Source of the DNA: Arthrobacter sp. Leaf141
GTDB taxonomy: Bacteria; Actinomycetota; Actinomycetes; Actinomycetales; Micrococcaceae
DNA: 64,000 nt
Assembly (NCBI RefSeq): GCF_001424565.1
Contig: NZ_LMOL01000002.1
Location: 160,713 to 224,712 of the forward strand
Reading direction: 5' to 3'
The translations under genes and the position numbers were made by a program. Positions 17,232-24,949 of the stretch are shown here, piece after piece; positions within the stretch are counted from its first letter, which is position 1, and each line of letters starts with the position of its first letter. The notes beneath the pieces were generated by a model. That model searched no databases, was not told where the DNA came from, and worked only from the letters and a program-made list of their open reading frames with translations.

Positions 17232-17807
17232 CTAAATGTCCGTGCGGTGGAAGTTCAGGTGGCTGCGGCTGGCGGTGGGACCGCGCTGGCCCTGGTAGCG
17301 GTTGCCGTATTCGCCGGAACCGTAGGGGTGCTCCGCTGCGGACGTCAGCCGGAAGAAGCAGAGCTGGCCGATTTTCATACCGGGCCACAGTTTGACGGGC
17401 AGGGTTGCCATGTTGGAGAGTTCCAGGGTCACGTGGCCGGAGAACCCGGGATCGATGAAGCCTGCGGTGGAGTGCGTCAGCAGCCCAAGCCGGCCCAGGG
17501 AAGACTTGCCTTCCAGGCGGGCGGCGATGTCATCCGGCAGCGTCACCGTTTCGTAGGTGGAGCCCAGCACGAACTCGCCCGGGTGCAGGATAAATGCCTC
17601 GCCCTGCTCCACTTCCACCAGGCGCGTGAGCTCCGGCTGTTCCTCGGCCGGATCAATGTGCGCGTACTTGTGGTTGTCGAAAAGCCGGAAGAACCTGTCA
17701 ATCCGGACGTCCACTGAGGACGGCTGGATCATTGCGGGATCGTACGGTTCCAGCACAATCCGCTGGGAGTCTATTTCGGCACGTATGTCGCGGTCAGAGA
17801 TCAGCAC
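17232..17807 (-). CDS. dcd: dCTP deaminase, probably bifunctional (dCTP to dUMP)
   Basis: A 191-residue protein, full family length. The trimeric dUTPase-fold signature is present: [20 protein letters not shown] (residues 100-119), then [10 protein letters not shown] with catalytic Glu129. The size and numbering match the Mycobacterium tuberculosis enzyme, in which H112, A115 and E129 frame the active site and which both deaminates dCTP and hydrolyses the dUTP formed. Bifunctionality here is inferred from that similarity. It supplies dUMP for thymidylate synthesis. The GTG start has a -10-like TAATTT 6 nt upstream and no ribosome-binding site, suggesting a leaderless message. Confidence 0.95.
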   Translation of the reverse strand: MLISDRDIRAEIDSQRIVLEPYDPAMIQPSSVDVRIDRFFRLFDNHKYAHIDPAEEQPELTRLVEVEQGEAFILHPGEFVLGSTYETVTLPDDIAARLEGKSSLGRLGLLTHSTAGFIDPGFSGHVTLELSNMATLPVKLWPGMKIGQLCFFRLTSAAEHPYGSGEYGNRYQGQRGPTASRSHLNFHRTDI

Positions 17808-17813
17808 GATCCC

Positions 17814-17819
17814 AAATTA
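17814..17819 (-). promoter_or_regulatory. -10 element for leaderless transcript of dcd
   Basis: On the minus strand TAATTT is followed by GGGATC and the GTG start at 17807, with no Shine-Dalgarno sequence. Confidence 0.5.
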
Positions 17820-17918
17820 CCGTATGCATTGTTCCTGCTGCACGGCGCGGCTAATGTTGCCTCAGGATCTCAGGCGCCGGATGGTCTCCCGGATGGCCCA
17901 ATTTAGCTGGGGAAAATA

Positions 17919-19748
17919 GTGAATAAATTCTTTGCGCCTTCAATTGTTGGCGCTTTCTGCGCCCTTGCGCTCGTTTCGTCGTCTGCAGGCCTCTCCGCCG
18001 CGCAGCTCGACGCCGGCCCCGGCACCGGCGGCCAGGTCCAGGCGCAGGACGCCCCGGCCGGGTCGACGGCGGGGCTGGAACCCGGCAGCCTGACGGGCAC
18101 GGCGGCACAGCCCGCTCCCGCAGCATTGACGGTCGACGCTCCGGAAACTGCCCCGGCCGGAGAAACGGACGCTGCGGCACCTGCCCCCTTGGCACCCGAC
18201 CTTTCGGTGCCGGTCCTTCCCGCGGTGGACGCTCCGGACCCGGAGGCGTCAGCTCCGGACACCCCACACACGGCGCTGGCTCCCGCGTCCGTTCCGGCGG
18301 CCCCGGCCCAACCGGCCGCGCCCCAGCCGGCTGCTAAGCCGGCAACCAACCCGGTCCCGGCCCCAAAACCCGCAGCCGAGCCGGTTGTCCCGTCCATCGG
18401 CCCGCTCTGGGCACCGGACGAGGAGCTCGCCGCGAACCAGGCCCAGCGCCGCGCAGCTCCCGAGGCCACAGCCAGGAGCCTGCAAACCGAGTCACTGGTC
18501 CCGGACAGCAACGCAGCCGCGATCCTCACGGTCTTCACAAAAATCAATGAATACCGTGTTTCGCGTGGCCTGAACCCGTTGAAATACCACGCCACCGTTG
18601 CCGGGTTGGCCCAGGAATGGTCCAACAACATCGCTTCCCGGGAGGTCATCGAGCACCGGGCAAACTTCTGGACCGATCCGCGGGCCATGAACCCCAACAA
18701 CGGCGCGGGTGAAGTGATTGCAATCCGTACGGACCGGGATGCCGCGCAGCTGGTGGAGTGGTGGAAAGGCTCCCCCGGCCACAACGCCATGCTGCTCGAT
18801 CCACGCTTCAACGTTATGGGCGCCGGGATCACCTACACGGACCGGCAGTACCGAATCTGGGGCGTGGTGAACTTCTTCGGCTACACCACGCTTCCGGCCG
18901 GAACCACCAACAGCCCGGGCGGCGCCGCCGTCACACCGCCGCTTCCTGCTCCTGCGCCCACCATGTGCGACGCGCCGGGCAAGCAGATGCCGCCCACCCT
19001 CAACCTGTCCGCTGCGGCCATCAAAGGCCCTGGAGACCTGGTCAGCGTCAACGCATCGGGGCAATTGGTCAACCGGGCATCGAACGGCGCCAGGTCCTAC
19101 GGCGCGGCCAAGACCATCGGTACGGGATTCGGCGGTGCCAAGGACGTCTTTGTCACGGACTGGAACCGTGACGGCGCCTACGACCTGCTGGTCCAGTGGA
19201 CCAACGGCAACCTGACCGTGCACCAGGGCATCCAGGCAGGCGGCTTTCGCGCCGCCGTGACAGTGGGCAGCGGCGGATGGAACACCTTGTCGCTCGCGGT
19301 GGGTGGCTGGTGTGCCAATAACCGGCTGCCCCAGATCCTCGCCCAGGACACGGCCGGGAATGTTTTCCTTTATCCCAACAAGGGCCTGGGCGACCTCTCG
19401 GCCAGGACCCTGGTGGCCACGATCAACCCCGCCCGGAAACTGTCAATGGTTGATTTCGACGGCGACGGCTTCCAGGACCTGGTCGCGGTCGCAAACGACG
19501 GCACCGCCAGGCTCTACCGCGGCTGGGGAACCCCGGCGCTGCGCGCGGAGGCCAGGCCCGTGATCGCGGCGGGGTGGCAGGACGTCACCGGGATCAGGCC
19601 CCTGCGCGGAGTAACCGGCACCAATTCCACGGGACTGGCGCTCAAACGCTCAGGTGATGTTGTCCAGTTCTGGGATGTCAGCGCGGGCCGCCTCGCATCA
19701 CCGTCCAACATTCCCGGCCCGTGGGCAGGACACCGGCTGGCCCAGTAG
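17919..19748 (+). CDS. Secreted CAP-domain protein with C-terminal VCBS/FG-GAP-like repeats
   Basis: A 609-residue exported protein; GTG start with GGGGA 5 nt upstream. A signal peptide (hydrophobic core IVGAFCALALVSSSAGLSA, cleavage near residue 28) precedes a long Ala/Pro-rich linker (about 30-180). Residues about 195-330 form a CAP/SCP domain: ILTVFTKINEYRVSRGLNPL, HRANFW, GEVIAIR, and WWKGSPGHNAMLLDPRF, with the His and Glu of the CAP cavity. After a Pro-rich spacer, residues 360-600 carry repeated beta-propeller-like units with Asp-rich loops (DWNRDGAYDLLVQW; DFDGDGFQDLVAVAN). Likely cell-surface or extracellular; CAP-domain function in bacteria is poorly defined. Confidence 0.85.
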   Translation: MNKFFAPSIVGAFCALALVSSSAGLSAAQLDAGPGTGGQVQAQDAPAGSTAGLEPGSLTGTAAQPAPAALTVDAPETAPAGETDAAAPAPLAPDLSVPVLPAVDAPDPEASAPDTPHTALAPASVPAAPAQPAAPQPAAKPATNPVPAPKPAAEPVVPSIGPLWAPDEELAANQAQRRAAPEATARSLQTESLVPDSNAAAILTVFTKINEYRVSRGLNPLKYHATVAGLAQEWSNNIASREVIEHRANFWTDPRAMNPNNGAGEVIAIRTDRDAAQLVEWWKGSPGHNAMLLDPRFNVMGAGITYTDRQYRIWGVVNFFGYTTLPAGTTNSPGGAAVTPPLPAPAPTMCDAPGKQMPPTLNLSAAAIKGPGDLVSVNASGQLVNRASNGARSYGAAKTIGTGFGGAKDVFVTDWNRDGAYDLLVQWTNGNLTVHQGIQAGGFRAAVTVGSGGWNTLSLAVGGWCANNRLPQILAQDTAGNVFLYPNKGLGDLSARTLVATINPARKLSMVDFDGDGFQDLVAVANDGTARLYRGWGTPALRAEARPVIAAGWQDVTGIRPLRGVTGTNSTGLALKRSGDVVQFWDVSAGRLASPSNIPGPWAGHRLAQ

Positions 19749-19756
19749 GGCAGCAG

Positions 19757-20218
19757 CTAAGCGGCCGGCTGGAGCTCCATCACTGCCCGGAGGTTTTCCA
19801 GTTGCGCCACCTCGGAGCGAAGGCTGCGCTGGAGCAGCCTGCTCCGGAAAGCAGACCGGTTCAGGAACCCGAACCGGCCTTCGGGCGGAGCTTCGAGTGC
19901 GCACCGGACCCGCGTGCCGGCCGTTTCGGTGCTGAGGAAGTAGCCGCCCAGGCGGAGCGCGGGACCAGACGTGATCCGGAACTGGATCTCGGCCCCCGGC
20001 CTGGCCTCGGTAATCTCCAGTTCGGCCGGAATACTCAGCCCGGACCGCCCGGCCACCATCTGCCGGTACACGGTGCCTTTGGTGCCCTCGGAACCTTTCA
20101 GCAGGGCGACGCTCCGGACGCCGTCGCGCCACACCGGAAGGTTGGTCACGTCCAGCAGGTACAGGTACACGGCCATCGCATCGCGCCTGATGAGGACCTC
20201 ATGTTCTGCGGTTGCCAT
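19757..20218 (-). CDS. SRPBCC (START-like) family protein
   Basis: A 153-residue soluble protein; GGGAAG lies 5 nt before the ATG. The pattern of an N-terminal strand (EVLIRRDAMAVYLYLLDVTNLPVWRDGVRSV), an extended central sheet (GLSIPAELEITEARPGAEIQFRI) and a long C-terminal helix (SRLLQRSLRSEVAQLENLRAVME, split here) fits polyketide-cyclase/SRPBCC proteins, which enclose a hydrophobic ligand. The ligand is unknown. It converges closely on the CAP-protein gene and stands alone on its strand. Confidence 0.75.
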   Translation of the reverse strand: MATAEHEVLIRRDAMAVYLYLLDVTNLPVWRDGVRSVALLKGSEGTKGTVYRQMVAGRSGLSIPAELEITEARPGAEIQFRITSGPALRLGGYFLSTETAGTRVRCALEAPPEGRFGFLNRSAFRSRLLQRSLRSEVAQLENLRAVMELQPAA

Positions 20219-20450
20219 GGATACTTCCCGTGATCGATGCGTGCCTGGCTGTTGACTGGCTGCGTCCCCCGACGCCGCAGCTACCGCTTCAGGTTAACCA
20301 GCGCCGCGGTGCCCGTTCCACCTGCAGCAGGGGACGTTATGGAAGAGTTACGCAGATGACGCGCAGCCCGTGACACGGCGGGAAGGCATGGGCGGCCGGG
20401 GCCCGACATCTGCGCTAAGCTAAGTTCTGCCCCGCTGAGGCGGCGGCATT

Positions 20451-20524
20451 GCGGCTGTAGCTCAATGGTAGAGCGCTAGCTTCCCAAGCTTGATACGCGG
20501 GTTCGATTCCCGTCAGCCGCTCCA
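20451..20524 (+). tRNA. tRNA-Gly(CCC)
   Basis: A complete cloverleaf: acceptor GCGGCTG / CAGCCGC, D-stem GCTC/GAGC with loop AATGGTA, anticodon loop TTCCCAA (anticodon CCC at 20483-20485), T-loop TTCGATT, discriminator T at 20521 and encoded CCA at 20522-20524. The anticodon stem CTAGC/GCTTG has a U-U mismatch at the 28-42 pair. It decodes GGG. Confidence 0.97.
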
Positions 20525-20676
20525 ATCTTCCCGCCTTCACCGGCACCACGGACGACGCCGGCACCCGGCCCGGCAGCGCGGGTCACCTGCCGCCGTATGC
20601 CCGCCAGCCGGCCATTAGGTCCGCCCGTGTAGGGTCAGAAGCCAGGAACCTATTCGGTTCCGCTACAGGAGCACAA

Positions 20677-20817
20677 ATGGCTGAGAAGTCCCCGCGTCAA
20701 GCAGCATCCAAAAAATCCGGCAAGTCCATCAAGGAAAAGCGCGCAGACAAGAAGGCCGCCTCTGCGCCGGCCAGCTCCATCGAGACCACCCCCGGCAAGG
20801 CAGCCAAAAAGAAGTGA
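20677..20817 (+). CDS. Small basic 46-residue protein upstream of the carboxyethylornithine synthase-like gene
   Basis: The ATG has AGGAG 7 nt upstream and the reading frame runs 46 codons to TGA. The product is Lys/Ala/Ser-rich (starting MAEKSPRQAASKKSGKSIKE and ending GKAAKKK), strongly basic, with no hydrophobic segment, so probably disordered and possibly nucleic-acid-binding. The last codons overlap the GTG start of the next gene by 4 bp, indicating coupling. The leader contains a small hairpin GGAACC-TATTC-GGTTCC just upstream. Function unknown; the good ribosome-binding site and coupling argue that it is real. Confidence 0.65.
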   Translation: MAEKSPRQAASKKSGKSIKEKRADKKAASAPASSIETTPGKAAKKK

Positions 20818-21995
20818 GCGGCCAACAGACCCGGCTGAGCCTGGGCGTCCTGGCCTCCACGCGCAAACCCGACGAACGCCGCTTGCCCATCCATCCCCTC
20901 CATTTCGAGCGGATCGCCCCGGAACTGCGCGAACACATCATCCTGGAACACGGCTACGGCGAACGGTTCGGCGTCGGCGATGCGCACTTAGCTACCCTCG
21001 TGGGCAAAATGGTGTCACGGGAGAGGCTGCTGGCGGAGGCCGACGTTGTGCTGCTGCCCAAACCGCAACCCGAAGATCTGGCGGAACTGCGTGACGGCCA
21101 GGTCCTGTGGGGATGGCCGCACTGTGTCCAGGACCGGGCCATCACCCAACTGGCAATCGACAAAAAACTGACGCTGATCGCGTTTGAGGCCATGAACCAC
21201 TGGGCCAGCGACGGCGGTTTTGGCCTGCACGTGTTCCATAAAAACAACGAACTGGCCGGCTACTGCTCGGTGCTGCACGCACTCTCGCTCACCGGTTCCA
21301 CCGGCGACTACGGCCGCCGGCTCAGTGCCGTGGTGATCGGGTTCGGCGCCACCGCACGGGGCGCCGTGACCGCGCTGAACGCCCACGGCGTCCACGACGT
21401 CAAGGTCCTCACCAACCGCGGAATTGCGGCTGTGGGCGCCCCGATCCACTCGGTGAACATCGTGCAGTTCGACCACGACGACGAAGCGCCCTTCCTGAGC
21501 CAGGTCATCACCGACCGGGGCCGGCTGCCGCTGGCGCCGTTCCTGGCCGAAAGCGACATCGTGGTCAACTGCACGCTGCAGGATCCGAACAATCCGCTGA
21601 CCTATCTCCGGACGGAAGACCTCGCGGCGTTCAGCCCGGGCAGCCTGATTGTGGACGTCTCCTGCGATGACGGCATGGGGTTCAGCTGGGCCCGTTCCAC
21701 CACCTTCGCCGAGCCCATGTTCACGGTGGGCGACCACATCAACTACTACGCGGTGGACCACAGCCCGTCGTACCTCTGGAATTCCTCCAGCTGGGAGATC
21801 AGCCAGGCCCTGCTGCCGTTCCTCGAGCCTGTGATCAGCGGCCCGGCGGAATGGGACCGCAACGAAACCCTGGCACGGGCCATCGAAATCCGCGCCGGCG
21901 TGATCCTCAACAAGGACGTGCTCAAGTTCCAGCAGCGGGAGGCGGACTATCCGCACGCCGCCAGGAACCAGGCCGCCCCCGCCGCGCAGCCCTGA
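20814..21995 (+). CDS. N5-(carboxyethyl)ornithine synthase-like / alanine dehydrogenase-family enzyme
   Basis: A 393-residue cytosolic protein of the AlaDH/PNT superfamily. The N-terminal domain shows STRKPDERRLPIHP (residues about 15-28, substrate-binding Arg/Lys-Glu), EADVVLLPKPQPEDL and the FEAMNHW segment. The NAD(P)-binding domain follows with AVVIGFGATARGAVTAL (about 167-183). Strongest resemblance is to N5-(L-1-carboxyethyl)-L-ornithine synthase of Lactococcus, which joins pyruvate to ornithine reductively; alanine or saccharopine dehydrogenase-like activity is an alternative. Translationally coupled to the small basic protein. The product's use in actinobacteria is unclear. Confidence 0.75.
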   Translation: MSGQQTRLSLGVLASTRKPDERRLPIHPLHFERIAPELREHIILEHGYGERFGVGDAHLATLVGKMVSRERLLAEADVVLLPKPQPEDLAELRDGQVLWGWPHCVQDRAITQLAIDKKLTLIAFEAMNHWASDGGFGLHVFHKNNELAGYCSVLHALSLTGSTGDYGRRLSAVVIGFGATARGAVTALNAHGVHDVKVLTNRGIAAVGAPIHSVNIVQFDHDDEAPFLSQVITDRGRLPLAPFLAESDIVVNCTLQDPNNPLTYLRTEDLAAFSPGSLIVDVSCDDGMGFSWARSTTFAEPMFTVGDHINYYAVDHSPSYLWNSSSWEISQALLPFLEPVISGPAEWDRNETLARAIEIRAGVILNKDVLKFQQREADYPHAARNQAAPAAQP

Positions 21996-22006
21996 CCCTG
22001 GGCCCC

Positions 22007-22043
22007 GGCCGCCGGCTGGTCCACGATCCGGACCGGCCGGCGC
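22007..22043. repeat. Copy 1 of a 37-bp hairpin-forming direct repeat
   Basis: This segment recurs at 23433-23469 in the same orientation with one mismatch. The core GGTCC-ACGATCC-GGACC forms a hairpin. It lies 11 bp after the stop of the carboxyethylornithine synthase-like gene and may act as a terminator. Confidence 0.7.
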
Positions 22044-22173
22044 GGGCAAGGCCACACTTTTACCTTTTCCGACGGCGGTTTTGCGATCGGTGAACGCCCA
22101 GCCTTCGGCCCGGCCTTCGCCAGCCTGCGGGCGTAGGGTCGCAAGGCAAGCGAACCCGGAAGTAAGGACTGGC

Positions 22174-23424
22174 ATGACAAAGGTTTTGGACGACGTTGCA
22201 GGGTTGGCACAGGACCTCACCGGAGTTTACGAGGATCTGCACCGGCATCCCGAACTCTCCGGCGCCGAAGTCCGAACGGCAGGAATCGTGGCCGAACGGC
22301 TCACCGGGCTGGGCTGGGAGGTCCACGCCGGAGTGGGCGGGACCGGCGTCGTGGGTGTCCTGCGGAACGGCGACGGACCCACAGTGATGCTCCGTGCGGA
22401 CATGGACGGCCTTCCCGTCCTGGAGAAGTCCGGATTGGGCTACGCCAGCACCGCGCGCGGCACCGGGCCCACGGGGGCCGATGTTCCCGTAATGCACGCG
22501 TGCGGCCACGACGTCCACGTCACCTGCCTCCTCGGCGCGGCCACCCTGTTCAGCGCCCATCGGCCGGCCTGGGCCGGAACCATCGTGGCGGTGTTCCAAC
22601 CGGCCGAAGAAACCGGCGCCGGCGCCCGGGACATGGTGGCGGACGGCCTCTTTGACCGTTTCCCGGTGCCGGACGTTGTCCTGGGACAGCATGTGGCCCC
22701 GTTCCCCGCCGGTGCGCTGGGCGTGCATGCCGGACCTGCCTTCGCCGGGTCCGACAGCTTCTCGGTGACGCTGTTCGGCCGCAGCGGCCATGGCTCCCGG
22801 CCGGAAACCACCGTTGATCCTGTGGTGATGGCCGCGGCCACCATCATGCGGCTGCAGGCGCTGGTATCCCGCGAAATCGGCGGCAACGAGACAGCCGTCC
22901 TGACCGTCGGCCAGCTCCACGCCGGCACCAAGGACAACATCATTCCCGAAGAAGCCCAGCTGGGCATCAGTATGCGGACCGCGGATCCGGCGGTCCGGGA
23001 GCGGATGATCAGCGGGATTACCCGCATCATCAACGGTGAGGCGGCGGCTTCCGGCGCTCCCCTGCCGCCGGCGATCACCGCCGGGGAACACTTCCCCGTG
23101 GTGGTCAACAACCACGACGCCACGGCCCGCGTGCGGGAAGCGTTCGCCGCGGAGCTGGGTGGCGCCGTCGACCCCGGCCCCGTCACCGGCAGTGAGGACG
23201 TGGGCACCCTCGCCACAGCCGCCGGGGCTCCCCTCGTTTACTGGCTGCTGGGCGGCACCGATCCCGTGGTTTACGGCAAGGCGGTGCAGGACGGGACGGT
23301 CGCGTCCACCATTCCGTCCAACCACTCCCCGCATTTTGCCCCCGTCATCCGCCCCACGCTCGACGCCGGCATTTCGGCGCTGGTGGTGGCCGCATTCGCC
23401 TGGGTGGGCAAACCCGAGGGGTAG
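22174..23424 (+). CDS. M20 family amidohydrolase (aminoacylase/IAA-amino-acid hydrolase type)
   Basis: A 416-residue cytosolic metallopeptidase-fold enzyme starting at ATG 22174, after GTAAGGA. Motifs of the M20D group are present: DLHRHPELSGAE (residues about 20-31), MLRADMDGLPVLE (about 69-81), MHACGHDVH (about 107-115, metal-binding Cys-Gly-His-Asp) and FQPAEETGAGA (about 144-154, catalytic Glu pair), with SNHSPHFAP near the C-terminus. Such enzymes remove acyl groups from N-acyl amino acids or cleave amino-acid conjugates. The substrate is not evident. It is flanked on both sides by the 37-bp hairpin repeat. Confidence 0.87.
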   Translation: MTKVLDDVAGLAQDLTGVYEDLHRHPELSGAEVRTAGIVAERLTGLGWEVHAGVGGTGVVGVLRNGDGPTVMLRADMDGLPVLEKSGLGYASTARGTGPTGADVPVMHACGHDVHVTCLLGAATLFSAHRPAWAGTIVAVFQPAEETGAGARDMVADGLFDRFPVPDVVLGQHVAPFPAGALGVHAGPAFAGSDSFSVTLFGRSGHGSRPETTVDPVVMAAATIMRLQALVSREIGGNETAVLTVGQLHAGTKDNIIPEEAQLGISMRTADPAVRERMISGITRIINGEAAASGAPLPPAITAGEHFPVVVNNHDATARVREAFAAELGGAVDPGPVTGSEDVGTLATAAGAPLVYWLLGGTDPVVYGKAVQDGTVASTIPSNHSPHFAPVIRPTLDAGISALVVAAFAWVGKPEG

Positions 23425-23426
23425 GG

Positions 23427-24809
23427 CTACGTGGCCGCCGGCCGGTCCACGATCCGGACCGGCCGGCGCCGGTCCCGAACATCCACCTTCAGGTGCAGTG
23501 AGCCCTTCCTGGCGAGCACAATCGCGACCGTCAGGGCGGCGAGCGCCGGCACGCCGCCGGAAACCAGCAACGCCACGTGCGGATCCGCATGTTCGGCGAT
23601 CCAGCCGAGCATCGGCCCGCCCAGGGCCTGGCCGCCGATGAGGACCATGATGTACAGGCTCATCACACGGCCGCGGATACCCATGTTGGAGCTGATCTGG
23701 ACCAATTGGTTGGAGCCGGTCAGGAACATCAGGCACCAGAACCCGGAGAGGACCATCACGGCGCCGAACCACACCATGGATGGCATCAGCGCCGCGAGGC
23801 ACAGCATGGCACCGTACATTCCGGCGCAAAACACCACCGACCGCAGCCGCAGCTGCCGCCGCCGGGTGGAGGCAACCGCGCCGACCAGGGCACCGAGCGC
23901 CACCAGTGCGTTGAGGAGTCCGTAGCCGCCGGCGCCGATGTTATAAACGTGGTCGGCGAAGGCGGCCAGGATCACGGGCAGGCTCATGGCAAACACGGCA
24001 ACAAAGCCGGCCATCAGCCACGGCCAGTAGATGGTGGGCTTGCTCAACGCGTACCGAAGGCCCTGCCGGAGCATTCCCTTGCTCTTGGGTGCCGGCGCGC
24101 TGACAAACAACTGGTCCTTGCGGAGCACCAGGAGCATGGCCACCGTGGAGCAGCAGGCCACAGCATTGGCGGCGAAGGCCCAGCCGGCACCCACGGCAGT
24201 CAGGAGCAGCCCGGCCAGCGCGGGGCCGATCAGGCCGCCCAGCTGGAACGTGGTGGAGTTGACGCTGATGGCGTTGCGGAGGTACTTCGGGCCCACCAGT
24301 TCGTTGACAAAAACCTGCCGGGCCGGCTGGTCGAGGACTGTCACCAGGCCCAGGACCAGCGCAATCACGTAGACGTGCCACACGGCGATGGCGCCGGTCA
24401 GTGCCAGTGCGGCCAGCGCAGCCGCGAGGACTGCTGCCATGCTTTGGCACAGGATCAGGATTTTCCGTTTGGCGAACCGGTCGGCGATCATGCCGCCCCA
24501 GGGGCCCAGCAGGAGTGAGGGCAGGAACTGGAGGGCCACGGTGAAGCCGACGGCGGTGACCGAACCGGAGAGCTCCAGCACCAGCCAGTCCTGCGCGATC
24601 CGTTGCATCCAGATGGCTATCACGGCGATGAAGTGGCCAACGGCGAAGATGCGGAAGTTGGGCACCTGCAGCGAAATGAACGTATGCCGCCAGGGCAGCC
24701 GTTCAGCTACAACCGGAATCGGCTGGGTCCGGTCCGCCGGCGGAGCGGCTGCTGCGGAATCGATGACGGGCTGGGCGACGGTTGCCTGCGACGGCGGTGG
24801 GGGTGCCAC
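23427..24809 (-). CDS. MFS transporter, EntS-like exporter group
   Basis: About 460 residues from a GTG at 24809, chosen because GAGGA lies about 8 nt upstream. A longer open frame exists, but it would run through the operator region. The first ~45 residues are a Pro/Ala-rich cytoplasmic stretch, followed by 12 predicted helices. The helix-2/3 loop reads LGPWGGMIADRFAKRKILIL, the classical MFS motif A, and TVLDQPARQVFVNELV with its neighbouring residues is typical of the MFS_3/EntS enterobactin-exporter group. Substrate unknown. Divergent from a LysR regulator across a palindromic T-N11-A box, so probably under that regulator's control. Confidence 0.85.
   Translation of the reverse strand: MAPPPPSQATVAQPVIDSAAAAPPADRTQPIPVVAERLPWRHTFISLQVPNFRIFAVGHFIAVIAIWMQRIAQDWLVLELSGSVTAVGFTVALQFLPSLLLGPWGGMIADRFAKRKILILCQSMAAVLAAALAALALTGAIAVWHVYVIALVLGLVTVLDQPARQVFVNELVGPKYLRNAISVNSTTFQLGGLIGPALAGLLLTAVGAGWAFAANAVACCSTVAMLLVLRKDQLFVSAPAPKSKGMLRQGLRYALSKPTIYWPWLMAGFVAVFAMSLPVILAAFADHVYNIGAGGYGLLNALVALGALVGAVASTRRRQLRLRSVVFCAGMYGAMLCLAALMPSMVWFGAVMVLSGFWCLMFLTGSNQLVQISSNMGIRGRVMSLYIMVLIGGQALGGPMLGWIAEHADPHVALLVSGGVPALAALTVAIVLARKGSLHLKVDVRDRRRPVRIVDRPAAT
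23433..23469. repeat. Copy 2 of the 37-bp hairpin repeat, at the M20/MFS convergence
   Basis: Here the arms CCGGCCGGTCC and GGACCGGCCGG are perfect (11 bp, 7-nt loop ACGATCC). The segment encodes the last residues of the MFS protein and directly follows the M20 stop, so it can serve as a terminator for the M20 gene. Confidence 0.7.
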
Positions 24810-24898
24810 GGAAATATCCTCGGATAGCGTGCGGGTGGGAATGCCCTTAACGTTAGGCTGGCAACAGCGATTATGGAGACGTATTGTCCCTATAACTA

Positions 24899-24917
24899 GT
24901 ATTGCGATCCGCAATAC
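24899..24917. promoter_or_regulatory. LysR-type palindromic box between MFS and LysR genes
   Basis: GTATTGCGATCCGCAATAC is a perfect dyad with 8-bp arms and a 3-bp centre, containing the T-N11-A pattern of LysR-type regulator sites. It lies 32 bp before the lysR ATG and 89 bp before the divergent MFS start, a suitable position for autoregulation and control of the exporter. Confidence 0.75.
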
Positions 24918-24949
24918 CTCAGCCAAGCCACCTTCCCCGGAGCCGTCCC

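Noticed and set aside
22007-23469. Attachment-site or transposon interpretation of the flanking 37-bp repeats
   Set aside because: No integrase, transposase or target-site duplication is present; the hairpin form and position after stops fit terminators better.
22060-23829. Long minus-strand frame opposite the M20 gene
   Set aside because: It spans two unrelated real genes and has no coherent protein features; a GC-driven shadow.
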